Positions 16,364-23,542 of a stretch of 26,580 nucleotides of DNA are shown in pieces. This DNA is from Candidatus Poribacteria bacterium. GTDB lineage: Bacteria > Abyssobacteria > SURF-5. The translations under genes and the position numbers were made by a program. The stretch spans positions 1 through 26,580 of the forward strand of contig JACRIR010000104.1 in the NCBI GenBank assembly GCA_016215705.1. The letters are read 5' to 3'. How positions within the stretch are numbered: the first letter of the stretch is position 1; every line of letters begins with the position of its first letter. The notes beneath the pieces were generated by a model. That model saw only the letters and a program-made list of their open reading frames with translations, had not been told where the DNA came from and made no database searches.

Positions 16364-17725
16364 TTGCTCGACATAGGAAGCCGCATACTGATCATCGACG
16401 ACGAATTGGAGACGGTCCAAAGCATCATAAACTACCTCAAGGAGGAAGGCTTCGATGTGACCGTGGCCTACGACCGGCTCGAAGCCATCCGTCTCCTGAG
16501 AAAGACAAACTACGACATCGTGTTCCTGGACTGGGTGCTCGAGAGAGAGATAGGACTCGAGGTGTTGAATGCGCTCCGATGCGAGTTTCCCAGGCTTGAT
16601 GTCGTCGTGTTGAGTGAAGCCGCTTCTCTCGAGATGGCGGTGCAGGCGATCAGCCACGGCGCATACGACATAATCAAGAAGGCCCGTGAAGACGGAACCA
16701 ACCAGTGGAAAGTGCCTTCGCGCTTGCCCATCGTGCTACATAATCTTCTGGCCCGCAGGCAAGAACGTGAGCTCGTTTCGCAGCAACAGGATGAGAGATA
16801 CCATATGGTCGGTGTCAGCGAGGCCATGCAAAAACTGCGGGAGGAGATAGCCCTGGTCGGGCCAAGCGATTATACGGTTCTTATCTGCGGCGAAAGCGGA
16901 ACCGGAAAGGAACTGGTCGCCCACAATATCCACCGCCATAGCGCCCGACAGGAAGCCCCATTTGTCCCGGTCAACTGCAGCGCCCTCACGTCCACTCTCC
17001 TTGAATCGGAGCTTTTCGGTATCGACAGACGCGTGGCCACCCAGGTGGACCAGCGCAAAGGCAAGTTCGAACTCGCTCATGGAGGCACTCTCTTTCTTGA
17101 CGAAATAGGCGACCTCAGCTACGAGGCTCAGGCAAAGCTCCTCCGTGTTCTCGAGGACAAAACCATTACCCGCGTCGGTGGACAAAAGGAGATCAAAGTA
17201 GACGTAAGAGTGATTGCAGCCACCAACCGCGACATGGATGCCATGACAAGGAGCGGCGCTTTCAGGGAAGACTTGCGGTACCGCCTCACGTACCGGATCA
17301 CTTGTCCCCCCCTCCGTGAGCGCAAAGAGGATATTGATCCTCTTGTTCTCTATCTGCTCGAGCGAGAATGCCGAAAGCTTCATAAGAAACGCATCTCCAT
17401 CGACCCCGATGCCCTGGACGTGCTGAAATCGTACTCCTGGCCGGGAAACGTCCGGCAGCTTAAGAACGTTCTGCAATGGACCGCCGTAAGAGTGAACAAT
17501 GTTATCACGGCAGAACTCCTTCGGAAAAACGAGGACTTGCGCTCTGCAGCCCCATCAACGCAAAACTATGCGGAGATGACACTTAAAGAGGCCCTTCGCG
17601 TATTTGAGCGCGATTTGATCACTCGCGTGCTGGGTGAAAGCGGATCGAACCGAGAAGCTGCCCAGAAACTTGGTATGGATGAAGGAAATTTTTCAAAAAA
17701 GCTCAAAGAATTCGGCCTGCGATGA
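16364..17725 (+). CDS. NtrC-family sigma-54 activator with altered GAFTGA loop
   Basis: 453 residues starting at a TTG (16364); GGGGAGG and AGAGGAG precede it. Receiver domain with Asp12/Asp13 and phospho-acceptor Asp56 (VFLDWVLE). AAA+ domain with Walker A GESGTGKE (Lys182), Walker B TLFLDEIG, FREDLRYRL and PPLRERKEDI. The sigma-54-contacting loop normally reading GAFTGA is RVATQV (residues 223-228) and is one residue shorter; a GVATGV variant is known to me from other activators, but here both glycines are lost. A Fis-type helix-turn-helix ends the protein (SNREAAQKLGMDEGNFSKKLKEFG). Either it activates sigma-54 through a variant loop or it works as a DNA-binding regulator without sigma-54 remodelling. 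A sigma-54 promoter lies downstream at 17951. Confidence 0.88.
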   Translation: MLDIGSRILIIDDELETVQSIINYLKEEGFDVTVAYDRLEAIRLLRKTNYDIVFLDWVLEREIGLEVLNALRCEFPRLDVVVLSEAASLEMAVQAISHGAYDIIKKAREDGTNQWKVPSRLPIVLHNLLARRQERELVSQQQDERYHMVGVSEAMQKLREEIALVGPSDYTVLICGESGTGKELVAHNIHRHSARQEAPFVPVNCSALTSTLLESELFGIDRRVATQVDQRKGKFELAHGGTLFLDEIGDLSYEAQAKLLRVLEDKTITRVGGQKEIKVDVRVIAATNRDMDAMTRSGAFREDLRYRLTYRITCPPLRERKEDIDPLVLYLLERECRKLHKKRISIDPDALDVLKSYSWPGNVRQLKNVLQWTAVRVNNVITAELLRKNEDLRSAAPSTQNYAEMTLKEALRVFERDLITRVLGESGSNREAAQKLGMDEGNFSKKLKEFGLR

Positions 17726-17863
17726 AAGCCGCAAGGAACTCGCGTGCCCTTGTACAAAGCACAAGAGATTTGTCCCGCCAACAAAACTCAGCGACCAGTC
17801 TCGTGAACTCCCTCTTGCGAAGCAATCGTATCTGCTCTTTCCATCATACCCCTCTCAGTCTAA

Positions 17864-17899
17864 GCTAAGTCATTGATGACAAAGGTATTATGACTTAGC
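17864..17899. promoter_or_regulatory. Inverted repeat GCTAAGTCA-N18-TGACTTAGC, probable activator site
   Basis: Perfect 9-bp arms at 17864-17872 and 17891-17899; inside lies another dyad, GTCA-TTGA-TGAC (17869-17880). The centre is about 97 bp upstream of the start predicted for the sigma-54 promoter, the normal distance for an enhancer-binding protein site. Which activator binds is not shown. Confidence 0.65.
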
Positions 17900-17950
17900 A
17901 ACTCGCTTGTATCACAGAGAGCTTTCGGCTTTCGTACTGTATCCGGAACT

Positions 17951-17966
17951 TGGCACGTGCCTTGCA
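17951..17966 (+). promoter_or_regulatory. Sigma-54 promoter (-24/-12) for the receiver/Ser-Thr kinase genes
   Basis: TGGCACGTGCCTTGCA matches TGGCAC-N5-TTGCW exactly with GG-N10-GC spacing. Transcription would begin near 17978, about 64 nt before the receiver ATG. Confidence 0.87.
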
Positions 17967-18041
17967 CATATACACGATGGTACGTGAAAACTCACGGCTT
18001 GGAAACTGGTGAAAGCAACAAGAGCGGGAGCATCTAAATCC

Positions 18042-18425
18042 ATGGCAACTGTAACGTGGGCCAACAGTGTTCTGATCATAGATGATGAGATGGAATCGCT
18101 AAAAGGAATAATTGCCTTCTTCAAAAGCATCCATTGGAAGGTGACAACAGCCGTTGACGAGAAGGAGGCCATCCTCGAGTTTGAGCGCGCGAACCCGTGC
18201 CTGGTTCTGCTCGATCTAGTGCTTGAGAAGGAAAGCGGTTTCGAGGTCCTTACGCGGATTCGGCAGCTCAACCCTGACACTAAGGTCGTCATCATAAGCA
18301 AATATTTCGATTATGAACTCATCAAGCAGGCAATGAAAGCCGGCGCAATCGGATTTGTGCAAAAGGCTGAAACAGACGAACTGCCCTCGGGGTTTGCCAG
18401 CCTGTTTCGCGGGGCCGTGGCGTAA
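18042..18425 (+). CDS. Stand-alone CheY-like response regulator
   Basis: 127 residues from the ATG at 18042 (GGGAG about 11 bases upstream); a GTG at 18009 would add 11 residues. A receiver domain fills the whole protein: VLIIDDE acidic pair, phospho-acceptor Asp58 in LVLLDLVLEKESG, Ser in VIISK, and Lys in GFVQKAE. There is no output domain. It resembles the receiver of the activator at 16364 (both have IIDDE at the start and an LVLEKESG/WVLEREIG stretch after the aspartate), suggesting a duplication within the locus. It is likely co-transcribed with the Ser/Thr kinase 35 bp downstream and may be phosphorylated by the hybrid kinase upstream; that is inference. Confidence 0.88.
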   Translation: MATVTWANSVLIIDDEMESLKGIIAFFKSIHWKVTTAVDEKEAILEFERANPCLVLLDLVLEKESGFEVLTRIRQLNPDTKVVIISKYFDYELIKQAMKAGAIGFVQKAETDELPSGFASLFRGAVA

Positions 18426-18460
18426 CGGCAGGCCGGATTAACAATTGAGAGATTCGGATT

Positions 18461-19462
18461 ATGTTAAGAGAAGCCAATGTGAATTCATACGGCGAGAACA
18501 ACTTCGATGAGGTCTACCGCCGCACTCTGAGGAGACACGGCTACCAGTTCGTTCAGGTGATCGGAAAGGGAGGCATGTCGCGGGTCGACGAGGTGCGCCA
18601 CCTTGCCACGGGCGAACTGAAAGCAATTAAACATCTCGGCGCAAATCCACCGCCTGACAAAGTCGAGCGATTCAAGAGAACGCTCAGGCGTGAAACGGAA
18701 TACGCTTTTGACCACCCGAATGTCATGAAAGGTCTGGACTTTTTCGAGGACGGCGCAAATATCTTTTTTGTAATGCCTCGTATGCAGCACAATCTTGAGC
18801 ATCTGCTGCTCGACGACAGGAAGTATGAATTGCCGTTCTTGCTCGATATCGTAGTTCAGACGGTCGCAGGCTTGAATTATCTTCACCAGAACGGTATCAT
18901 CCACCGAGACCTTAAGCCCTCGAACATCCTGTACAATCTGACCGCCGACGGAGTTTGGGTTGTCATATGCGATTTCGGGCTGAGCCAGGACAAGGTCGCA
19001 AAGTTCAAGACCGACCTCTCTCGTTTTGTCGGAGGCGGAAGACGGGCAGGTACGCTGAACTATGCGGCGCCCGAGCAAATGCGGAAGGACGGCAGGTACG
19101 ACAAACGATGCGATATCTACTCGATGGGTCGTGTCATAGACGAACTCGTGGGTAAAAAGACGTCCCAAGATAAGAGATACTTGAACACCTTCCAGCAGGA
19201 CCATGAGATCGACGCTTTATCGAGGAGAATCTACTTGTACAAACTTGATAAGCCGTTCATCCTCACTGGCGATGTCCGCAGACATCTCCCCTATTCTCTG
19301 ATGAATCTCGTCCTCCGGTGTTTGCAGAAGCATCCGGAAAGAAGGCCGTCCGATATCGTCCAGATATTCTATGAACTGACCAAAATCCAGCAAGAATATC
19401 GTATGATGAACGGGGCCGAGGCGCTGCAAAAGGAAGTCTTGACGTATCGCGCAAAAGCGTAG
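18461..19462 (+). CDS. Hanks-type serine/threonine protein kinase, soluble
   Basis: 333 residues with a complete protein kinase fold: glycine loop IGKGGMSRV, ATP-anchoring Lys57 in KAIKHL, catalytic loop IIHRDLKPSN (Asp150), metal-binding DFG (Asp171), and YAAPEQM ending the activation segment. All catalytic residues are present, so it should be active. There is no membrane segment and no PASTA or other sensor domain; the N-terminal 30 residues and a short basic tail are the only additions. The ATG at 18461 has GAGAG about ten bases upstream. It follows a stand-alone receiver behind a sigma-54 promoter, an uncommon pairing that joins two-component and Ser/Thr signalling. The substrate is unknown. 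Confidence 0.93.
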   Translation: MLREANVNSYGENNFDEVYRRTLRRHGYQFVQVIGKGGMSRVDEVRHLATGELKAIKHLGANPPPDKVERFKRTLRRETEYAFDHPNVMKGLDFFEDGANIFFVMPRMQHNLEHLLLDDRKYELPFLLDIVVQTVAGLNYLHQNGIIHRDLKPSNILYNLTADGVWVVICDFGLSQDKVAKFKTDLSRFVGGGRRAGTLNYAAPEQMRKDGRYDKRCDIYSMGRVIDELVGKKTSQDKRYLNTFQQDHEIDALSRRIYLYKLDKPFILTGDVRRHLPYSLMNLVLRCLQKHPERRPSDIVQIFYELTKIQQEYRMMNGAEALQKEVLTYRAKA

Positions 19463-19583
19463 TCCGGAAACATATCAGCGCCGAAGCAGAATGCAAAGAG
19501 ACGCTACTGCCGGCGATAGCGTGAATTTAACCCCTTCGCCGACACTCCTGCAACCTTGACGGCCTCACCCGGATTTTGCGGAT

Positions 19584-19979
19584 TCAGTCACGCTGGCATA
19601 TCTCGAGGAGCACGCCCATAGTGCTTTTCGGGTGAAAGAAGGCGATTTTAGCGCCACCGGCCCCCTCCCTGGGTTTTTCGTCGATAACACTGAGTCCCTT
19701 GGCCTTGAGATCTTCAAGCGATTTTGACACGTCATCCACCCGAAGCGCAACGTGCTGCACGCCTTCTCCCTTCTTTTCGAGGAACTTGGCGAGTGCGCCG
19801 TTGGGGTCGGTCGGTTGTAGAAGTTCAATCTCGGTGTCACCGACCGGAATGAAAGCGATCTTCATGCCTTGAAAATCTTCCGTATGTTCCACCTTCAGGC
19901 CAAGGGTGTCACGGTAAAGTTTGAGCGCGTTATCAAGATTCGAAACCGCTATTCCGACATGGTCTACCTTCCGGATCAT
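19584..19979 (-). CDS. mce: Methylmalonyl-CoA epimerase (glyoxalase superfamily)
   Basis: 131 residues, two beta-alpha-beta-beta-beta modules of the vicinal-oxygen-chelate fold. The start MIRKVDHVGIAV carries the first metal His; the EIELLQP strand, VQHVALRV (second His) and GVLLEICQ (Glu) complete the metal site. KIAFFHPKSTMGVLLEI is characteristic of this family. It interconverts the R and S forms of methylmalonyl-CoA in propionate metabolism together with B12-dependent mutase, which is not in the window. The ATG at 19979 is set by GGGGAGG seven bases upstream; a longer frame would lack this. It lies 82 bp after the TIM-barrel gene and converges with the Ser/Thr kinase. Confidence 0.9.
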   Translation of the reverse strand: MIRKVDHVGIAVSNLDNALKLYRDTLGLKVEHTEDFQGMKIAFIPVGDTEIELLQPTDPNGALAKFLEKKGEGVQHVALRVDDVSKSLEDLKAKGLSVIDEKPREGAGGAKIAFFHPKSTMGVLLEICQRD

Positions 19980-20061
19980 CTTCTTACCTCCCCTTGAATG
20001 GGCGAATGCCACGCGCTCCGCCGCTATTCCAAAAACACGCCTCTGCATTCATTTCCCGACT

Positions 20062-20913
20062 CTATCCGATGGCCTTCTTAAGAATCCTCACTGAATCGAT
20101 CGGATCCACCGTGTGGACTTCCAACACCACCGGACCGCCGAAGTTCGCCGCTCGGAGCATTCCAATAACGGCGTCGACATCGATTATGCCGCAACCGAGT
20201 CCTTGATGGTCATCCATGACAGTGACCCGTTTGTCAAACAGTTTCCACGTCACATCATGCATATGTACTTGTCCCAGGCGCGGGCCGTATTTCGCAACGA
20301 ACTGACCGATCTCCTCCCTCCTGAGCCTGATGTGCCCGACGTCCATGCAGACCTTTGTGTCGAATTTATCGACGAGCGGATACAGTTTCTCGAAGGCAAT
20401 ATACTCAAGATTCTCGATGCACAGCTTCGAGGGAGGTATGAATCGGACTATTTCTGCTATACTCTCTGCCGCATATGCAAGGTACGCCTCGATCACTTGA
20501 TTATCACGCAGTCCAACGCCCATCAAATCCTCCAACAAGCCGGAAATGTGGAGAATATAGGTAATAGGCTCAAGAGGCGAACACTGTTCAGTCAAGTCCC
20601 TGACGACCTCGATGGACCCGCGACGGATGGAATCTATGCTCGTGGTGAAGTTGACGCCGCCCATAAACGGCAGATGAACCGAGAACGTGACCCCCTCTTC
20701 TTCGTGTAGTCTCTTCAGACCGCCCGATGCCTCCTCACGAAACTTGTCGCGGATCGGACCCGGCAAGGCAGCCACACCCTCTCCGCTGATCTCGATGTGG
20801 TTGGCGCCTGCCTCAATCAGCCTCCTGGCCTCGTTGGCAAGCGAACAGTTGGCGTCACCGCTTAAGAACGCGCGCGCGATCTTCTTTGGTTCGATCATGG
20901 TCCCGATGCGCAT
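20062..20913 (-). CDS. TIM-barrel sugar-phosphate isomerase/epimerase-like protein (AP endonuclease 2 family)
   Basis: 283 residues from the ATG at 20913, which has AGGAGG eight bases upstream. The pattern is that of the xylose-isomerase-like TIM barrel: ANHIEISGEG (strand 2), TFSVHLPFMGG (strand 3), ITYILHISG (strand 4), KLCIENLE, KVCMDVGHIRLR, LGQVHMHDV and GPVVLEVH. The Glu, Asp, His and Glu of the last strands are the expected divalent-metal ligands. The family covers sugar isomerases, endonuclease IV and others, so the reaction cannot be given. It is followed by methylmalonyl-CoA epimerase, probably in one transcript. I considered the cobamide-remodelling CbiR group and did not see enough to support it. 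Confidence 0.75.
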   Translation of the reverse strand: MRIGTMIEPKKIARAFLSGDANCSLANEARRLIEAGANHIEISGEGVAALPGPIRDKFREEASGGLKRLHEEEGVTFSVHLPFMGGVNFTTSIDSIRRGSIEVVRDLTEQCSPLEPITYILHISGLLEDLMGVGLRDNQVIEAYLAYAAESIAEIVRFIPPSKLCIENLEYIAFEKLYPLVDKFDTKVCMDVGHIRLRREEIGQFVAKYGPRLGQVHMHDVTWKLFDKRVTVMDDHQGLGCGIIDVDAVIGMLRAANFGGPVVLEVHTVDPIDSVRILKKAIG

Positions 20914-20996
20914 CAACAGTCCTCCTCTTCTGTCATATCCGGTAGGCATTGGGAAACTGGAATCAGCAACAATCAGATTCCGGCGCTGGCAGGCGG

Positions 20997-21026
20997 ATTA
21001 TATCACTGACAAACAGCGCCATGCAA
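20997..21026 (-). promoter_or_regulatory. Candidate sigma-70 promoter for the TIM-barrel/mce genes
   Basis: On the minus strand TTGCAT (21021-21026) is followed after 18 bp by a perfect TATAAT (20997-21002). The start would be near 20990, about 75 nt before the ATG at 20913. The -35 box is weak. Confidence 0.45.
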
Positions 21027-21101
21027 GCTCAGGACGCCGCCTCCCCTCGCAAGGCTCTGTTGGAAAAACGTCTCAGACAACGACCGGATATTTCCCATCG
21101 C

Positions 21102-21206
21102 GAACCTTGAACTTTGCACTTTAAACTTCCCACTTCGCACTTTAAACTTTGAACTCTAAACTCTGAACCATGAACCATAAACCATAAACCATGAACCATG
21201 AACCAT
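21102..21206. repeat. Heptamer tandem array, 15 units
   Basis: Fifteen consecutive 7-bp units, mostly [GA]AAC followed by CNT or TTT. They drift along the array from GAACTTT/GCACTTT types, through GAACTCT/AAACTCT, to GAACCAT/AAACCAT. Seven is not a multiple of three, so it is not coding. It lies between the TIM-barrel and DUF523 genes; the rest of the surrounding 304-bp gap (20914-21217) holds only the candidate promoter. Confidence 0.85.
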
Positions 21207-21217
21207 AAACGTACTAT

Positions 21218-21661
21218 TCACACCGGTATTAGTTCTATGCCTTCGCGAAGAAGCAAGGCCGCGCACACACCGTTGCCCTTTTGCAGTTTGCCGTTCACGT
21301 ATATCTTGCCCACACCGCATGATGGGCTCTTTGTCTTCATATAGAACCGTCTGATGCCCAACTCATTCACTATTCTGAGGACTTCGTTGGCGCCGCGCAA
21401 GAATTGGAGCGTCATGTCCGTTCCATCTTCGAGAATTACCGCTGATTTGCCGTCGAGAACGTCTTCGCCGGACCCCTCGGCGATCTCCGCCCTGAGGCGG
21501 GGTGTGCTCAAACCCCCGAGTTGTTCCGGACAAAGGGGTATTATCTTACCCTCGACGAACAACCTATGAATCGACGCATCCAGCTTGTTCGCGCCATCGA
21601 AGCGGGTATTCAAACCAACCAGGCAAGCACTCGCGCCAAACACAAAATATCCCCCTCTCAC
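21218..21661 (-). CDS. DUF523 family protein
   Basis: 147 residues from a GTG at 21661 with AGGAG seven bases upstream; a GTG at 21643 with GGGGG is also possible and would start the protein just before the conserved SACLVG. Family motifs are all present: SACLVGLNTRFDG, a CPEQLGGLSTPR block, then KTKSPSCGVGKIY and GNGVCAALLLREGIELIPV. The conserved cysteines in SAC, CPE and SPSCG suggest a metal or redox site, but no activity is established. A TATAAT on the minus strand (21685-21690) just upstream argues against a start further out. It stands alone between a tandem repeat and a dispersed-repeat region. Confidence 0.85.
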   Translation of the reverse strand: MRGGYFVFGASACLVGLNTRFDGANKLDASIHRLFVEGKIIPLCPEQLGGLSTPRLRAEIAEGSGEDVLDGKSAVILEDGTDMTLQFLRGANEVLRIVNELGIRRFYMKTKSPSCGVGKIYVNGKLQKGNGVCAALLLREGIELIPV

Positions 21662-21766
21662 AAATCGCTCCTGAACCACTTCTGATTATATATTTCCGTG
21701 GACATCTGTACTACTCACGTTCGAAATCATGAATTCGTGTCGCAATTTCCTCTTCTTCTTTTTCGT

Positions 21767-21902
21767 AAAATCCGTGTCCATCCGCGTGCATCTGTGGCTA
21801 AGATGCTTCTTTTTCTTCTTCTCCCCAAATCCGTGTAATCCGTGAAATCCGTGGTTCCCTTTGTTTCTTCTTTTGTTTGGTTGCGGCTCTGCCGCGCTAT
21901 GC
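21767..21902. repeat. Dispersed non-coding repeat region (ATCCGTG words)
   Basis: Overlapping words such as AATCCGTGTCCATCCGCGTG, AATCCGTGTAATCCGTGAAA and GGTTGCGGCTCTGCCGCGCT follow each other, separated by CTTCTTTTTC runs. I recognise these phrases from intergenic regions of many environmental bacterial genomes. The open frame read through it on the minus strand is low-complexity and not a gene. Confidence 0.6.
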
Positions 21903-21913
21903 AAGCCGGTTTC

Positions 21914-23329
21914 TTAAGAGTCCTTTACCGAACATGGCGGGTCGCCAGGGGAAGAAAAGGGAAGAGTTATCTCAACCGTAGTACCCTCGTCGAGCTTGCT
22001 TCTTATCCGCATGCTTCCCTTGTGAGCCTCTATGATCTTCCTGCAAATCGGGAGACCAAGTCCTGTGCCCCTTATCTTTGTGGTCATGAACGGCTCTTGA
22101 ACTGCGGGCAGGTCCTTTTCAGCAATTCCACAACCGCTGTCAACAATAGAAAGTTTCAGGACATTGCGGCCTTTTTCTTCGCAAGAACGAGACTGTATTC
22201 GCAATTGCCCTCCATCTGGCATCGCCTCGATTGAATTTGATATGAGGTTCACGAGCACCGCCGTAATCTTGGCGCTATCAACTGTCATTTCCCTTTCTCT
22301 TTCATTTAACTCCAGTGTAATGGTTATGTTTTGCAGCTTGTGGGCAAGTACCTTGAGCGACTCGTCCACAAGCGCTCCCACGGAGCAGACCGAATGGCGC
22401 AACTGCACCGGCTTCGAATACTCAAGCAACTCGGTGATTATGCTGTTCAGAAGGTTGACCGCATGGTCGATCCCCGCCATAGTCTCAGCCTTGCTTGCAT
22501 CCTCTCCGATTTCTGCGTGTAGAACGTCCACTCCCATCTTGATACCCTGAAGCGGATTCCTCACTTCATGGGCCACAACCGAAACCATCTTCCCTATCGC
22601 CGCCAGGCTCTGGGCCTGCTCGAGCTCAGCCACCTTTTGCCCGACCTTTTCCTCGAGATGCTCGGAAAGCAGACGATAGCGGGCTTCGGATTCACGCAGC
22701 GTTTCCTCGGCCTGCTTCCGCTCCAGGGCGTTTGAGAAAATCTCTCCCACTATTTTAAGAAGCGCAATCGCGTCCTCGTCCCATGCTTTCTCTTGCCTCA
22801 CAGAATCAAACCCGGCAAATCCGATTACTTTTCCTCTGGAAATCATTGGAACACAAATCAGCGATTGTATCCCCTCCAACTGCCATTCTGCTTTTTCGAC
22901 CGCCGCTTCAGGCGGGAGATCGGCCACCCTCGGGACATAGCAAGCTTGCCCCTTTTTCAATGTTGACATGATCCACGAGAACTCTTCCGCTGAAAGCCCT
23001 TTGAGACGGTGGATATGAGGCGCAATTCCATCCGCACACCACTCATGGGTGTTGTCCATTTTCTTGCCGTCATCGTATAACCGGAAAATATAGCTTCGGT
23101 CGACGGCCGCAAACTCGCCGATACGCTGCAGAGCGTAAGTCGCTCCTTCATCTATCCGGTCAACCGATAGATTGATGAAGTGGGTCGATATACCGGTGAT
23201 GAGTTTAATGAACTCGATTCTGCTTCTCAGCGCCTCCGCATGAGCGCCTTTCTCCCACTCCGGCGCACTCTTGCGCACCTTCGCGCTCTCAGAGGCAACC
23301 CCTCGTTTCCTTTTCTTGTGGCGTATCAT
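21914..23329 (-). CDS. Orphan cytoplasmic GAF-domain sensor histidine kinase
   Basis: 471 residues from the ATG at 23329; the frame stays open further upstream but that part is lysine/arginine/histidine-rich, unlike any domain, and runs into the RHS region. A GAF domain spans about residues 45-210 (INLSVDRIDEGATYALQRIGEF to ALLKIVGEIFSNALE). A coiled coil then leads to IGKMVSVVAHEVRNPLQGI with phospho-acceptor His254. The ATPase domain has NLISNSIEAMPDGG, DSGCGI, VQEPFMTTK and GTGLGLPI. There are no membrane segments, so it senses a cytoplasmic signal. No response regulator is adjacent. The ribosome-binding site (AAGG) is weak, so the start is uncertain. Confidence 0.85.
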   Translation of the reverse strand: MIRHKKRKRGVASESAKVRKSAPEWEKGAHAEALRSRIEFIKLITGISTHFINLSVDRIDEGATYALQRIGEFAAVDRSYIFRLYDDGKKMDNTHEWCADGIAPHIHRLKGLSAEEFSWIMSTLKKGQACYVPRVADLPPEAAVEKAEWQLEGIQSLICVPMISRGKVIGFAGFDSVRQEKAWDEDAIALLKIVGEIFSNALERKQAEETLRESEARYRLLSEHLEEKVGQKVAELEQAQSLAAIGKMVSVVAHEVRNPLQGIKMGVDVLHAEIGEDASKAETMAGIDHAVNLLNSIITELLEYSKPVQLRHSVCSVGALVDESLKVLAHKLQNITITLELNEREREMTVDSAKITAVLVNLISNSIEAMPDGGQLRIQSRSCEEKGRNVLKLSIVDSGCGIAEKDLPAVQEPFMTTKIRGTGLGLPICRKIIEAHKGSMRIRSKLDEGTTVEITLPFSSPGDPPCSVKDS

Positions 23330-23514
23330 ACCGAAATACCTTTTTCTTCTAATACTAACATCTCCGACCCGTCGATGAAAGCGGGGGTGCGGGGTGTGCG
23401 ACATGAAAGGTGGTTGATGATAACTTCTTCCGTTGGCGTCGTATTTTCTGAGGGTAGCGAATAATAATGCAAAGGGATTCATAATGCGACTGGAAATGCG
23501 TCTGCCTCGCTTTT

Positions 23515-23542
23515 GTAGGGGCACGGCGTGCCGTGCCCCCAC
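23515..23542. repeat. GC-rich palindrome GGGGCACGGC-GT-GCCGTGCCCC
   Basis: Perfect 10-bp arms (23518-23527 and 23530-23539) around a 2-nt loop, extendable to 13-bp arms with one mismatch. It sits between the divergent kinase and RHS genes and marks the left end of the RHS homology. This word is a known type of repetitive palindrome in many bacterial genomes. Confidence 0.8.

Larger units (their letters stand above)
17726..18041. other. Regulatory spacer before the receiver/kinase pair
   Basis: About 316 bp with no gene. It holds a 9-bp-arm dyad (17864-17899) and a sigma-54 promoter (17951-17966). A weak stem (CTTGT/ACAAG, near 17752-17768) after the activator gene is too short to call a terminator. 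Confidence 0.6.

Noticed and set aside
19463-19583. Bidirectional terminator between the Ser/Thr kinase and mce
   Set aside because: The genes converge here, but I could not find a GC-rich stem followed by a T-run on either strand.
20062-20913. CbiR cobamide-remodelling enzyme
   Set aside because: Tempting because mce works with a B12-dependent mutase, but the sequence shows only general family features and no cobamide genes are adjacent.
21102-21206. CRISPR array
   Set aside because: Units are 7 bp without spacers, and no cas genes are present.
21686-21904. Small minus-strand protein rich in His, Gly and Lys
   Set aside because: It is a translation of dispersed repeat phrases and has no ribosome-binding site.
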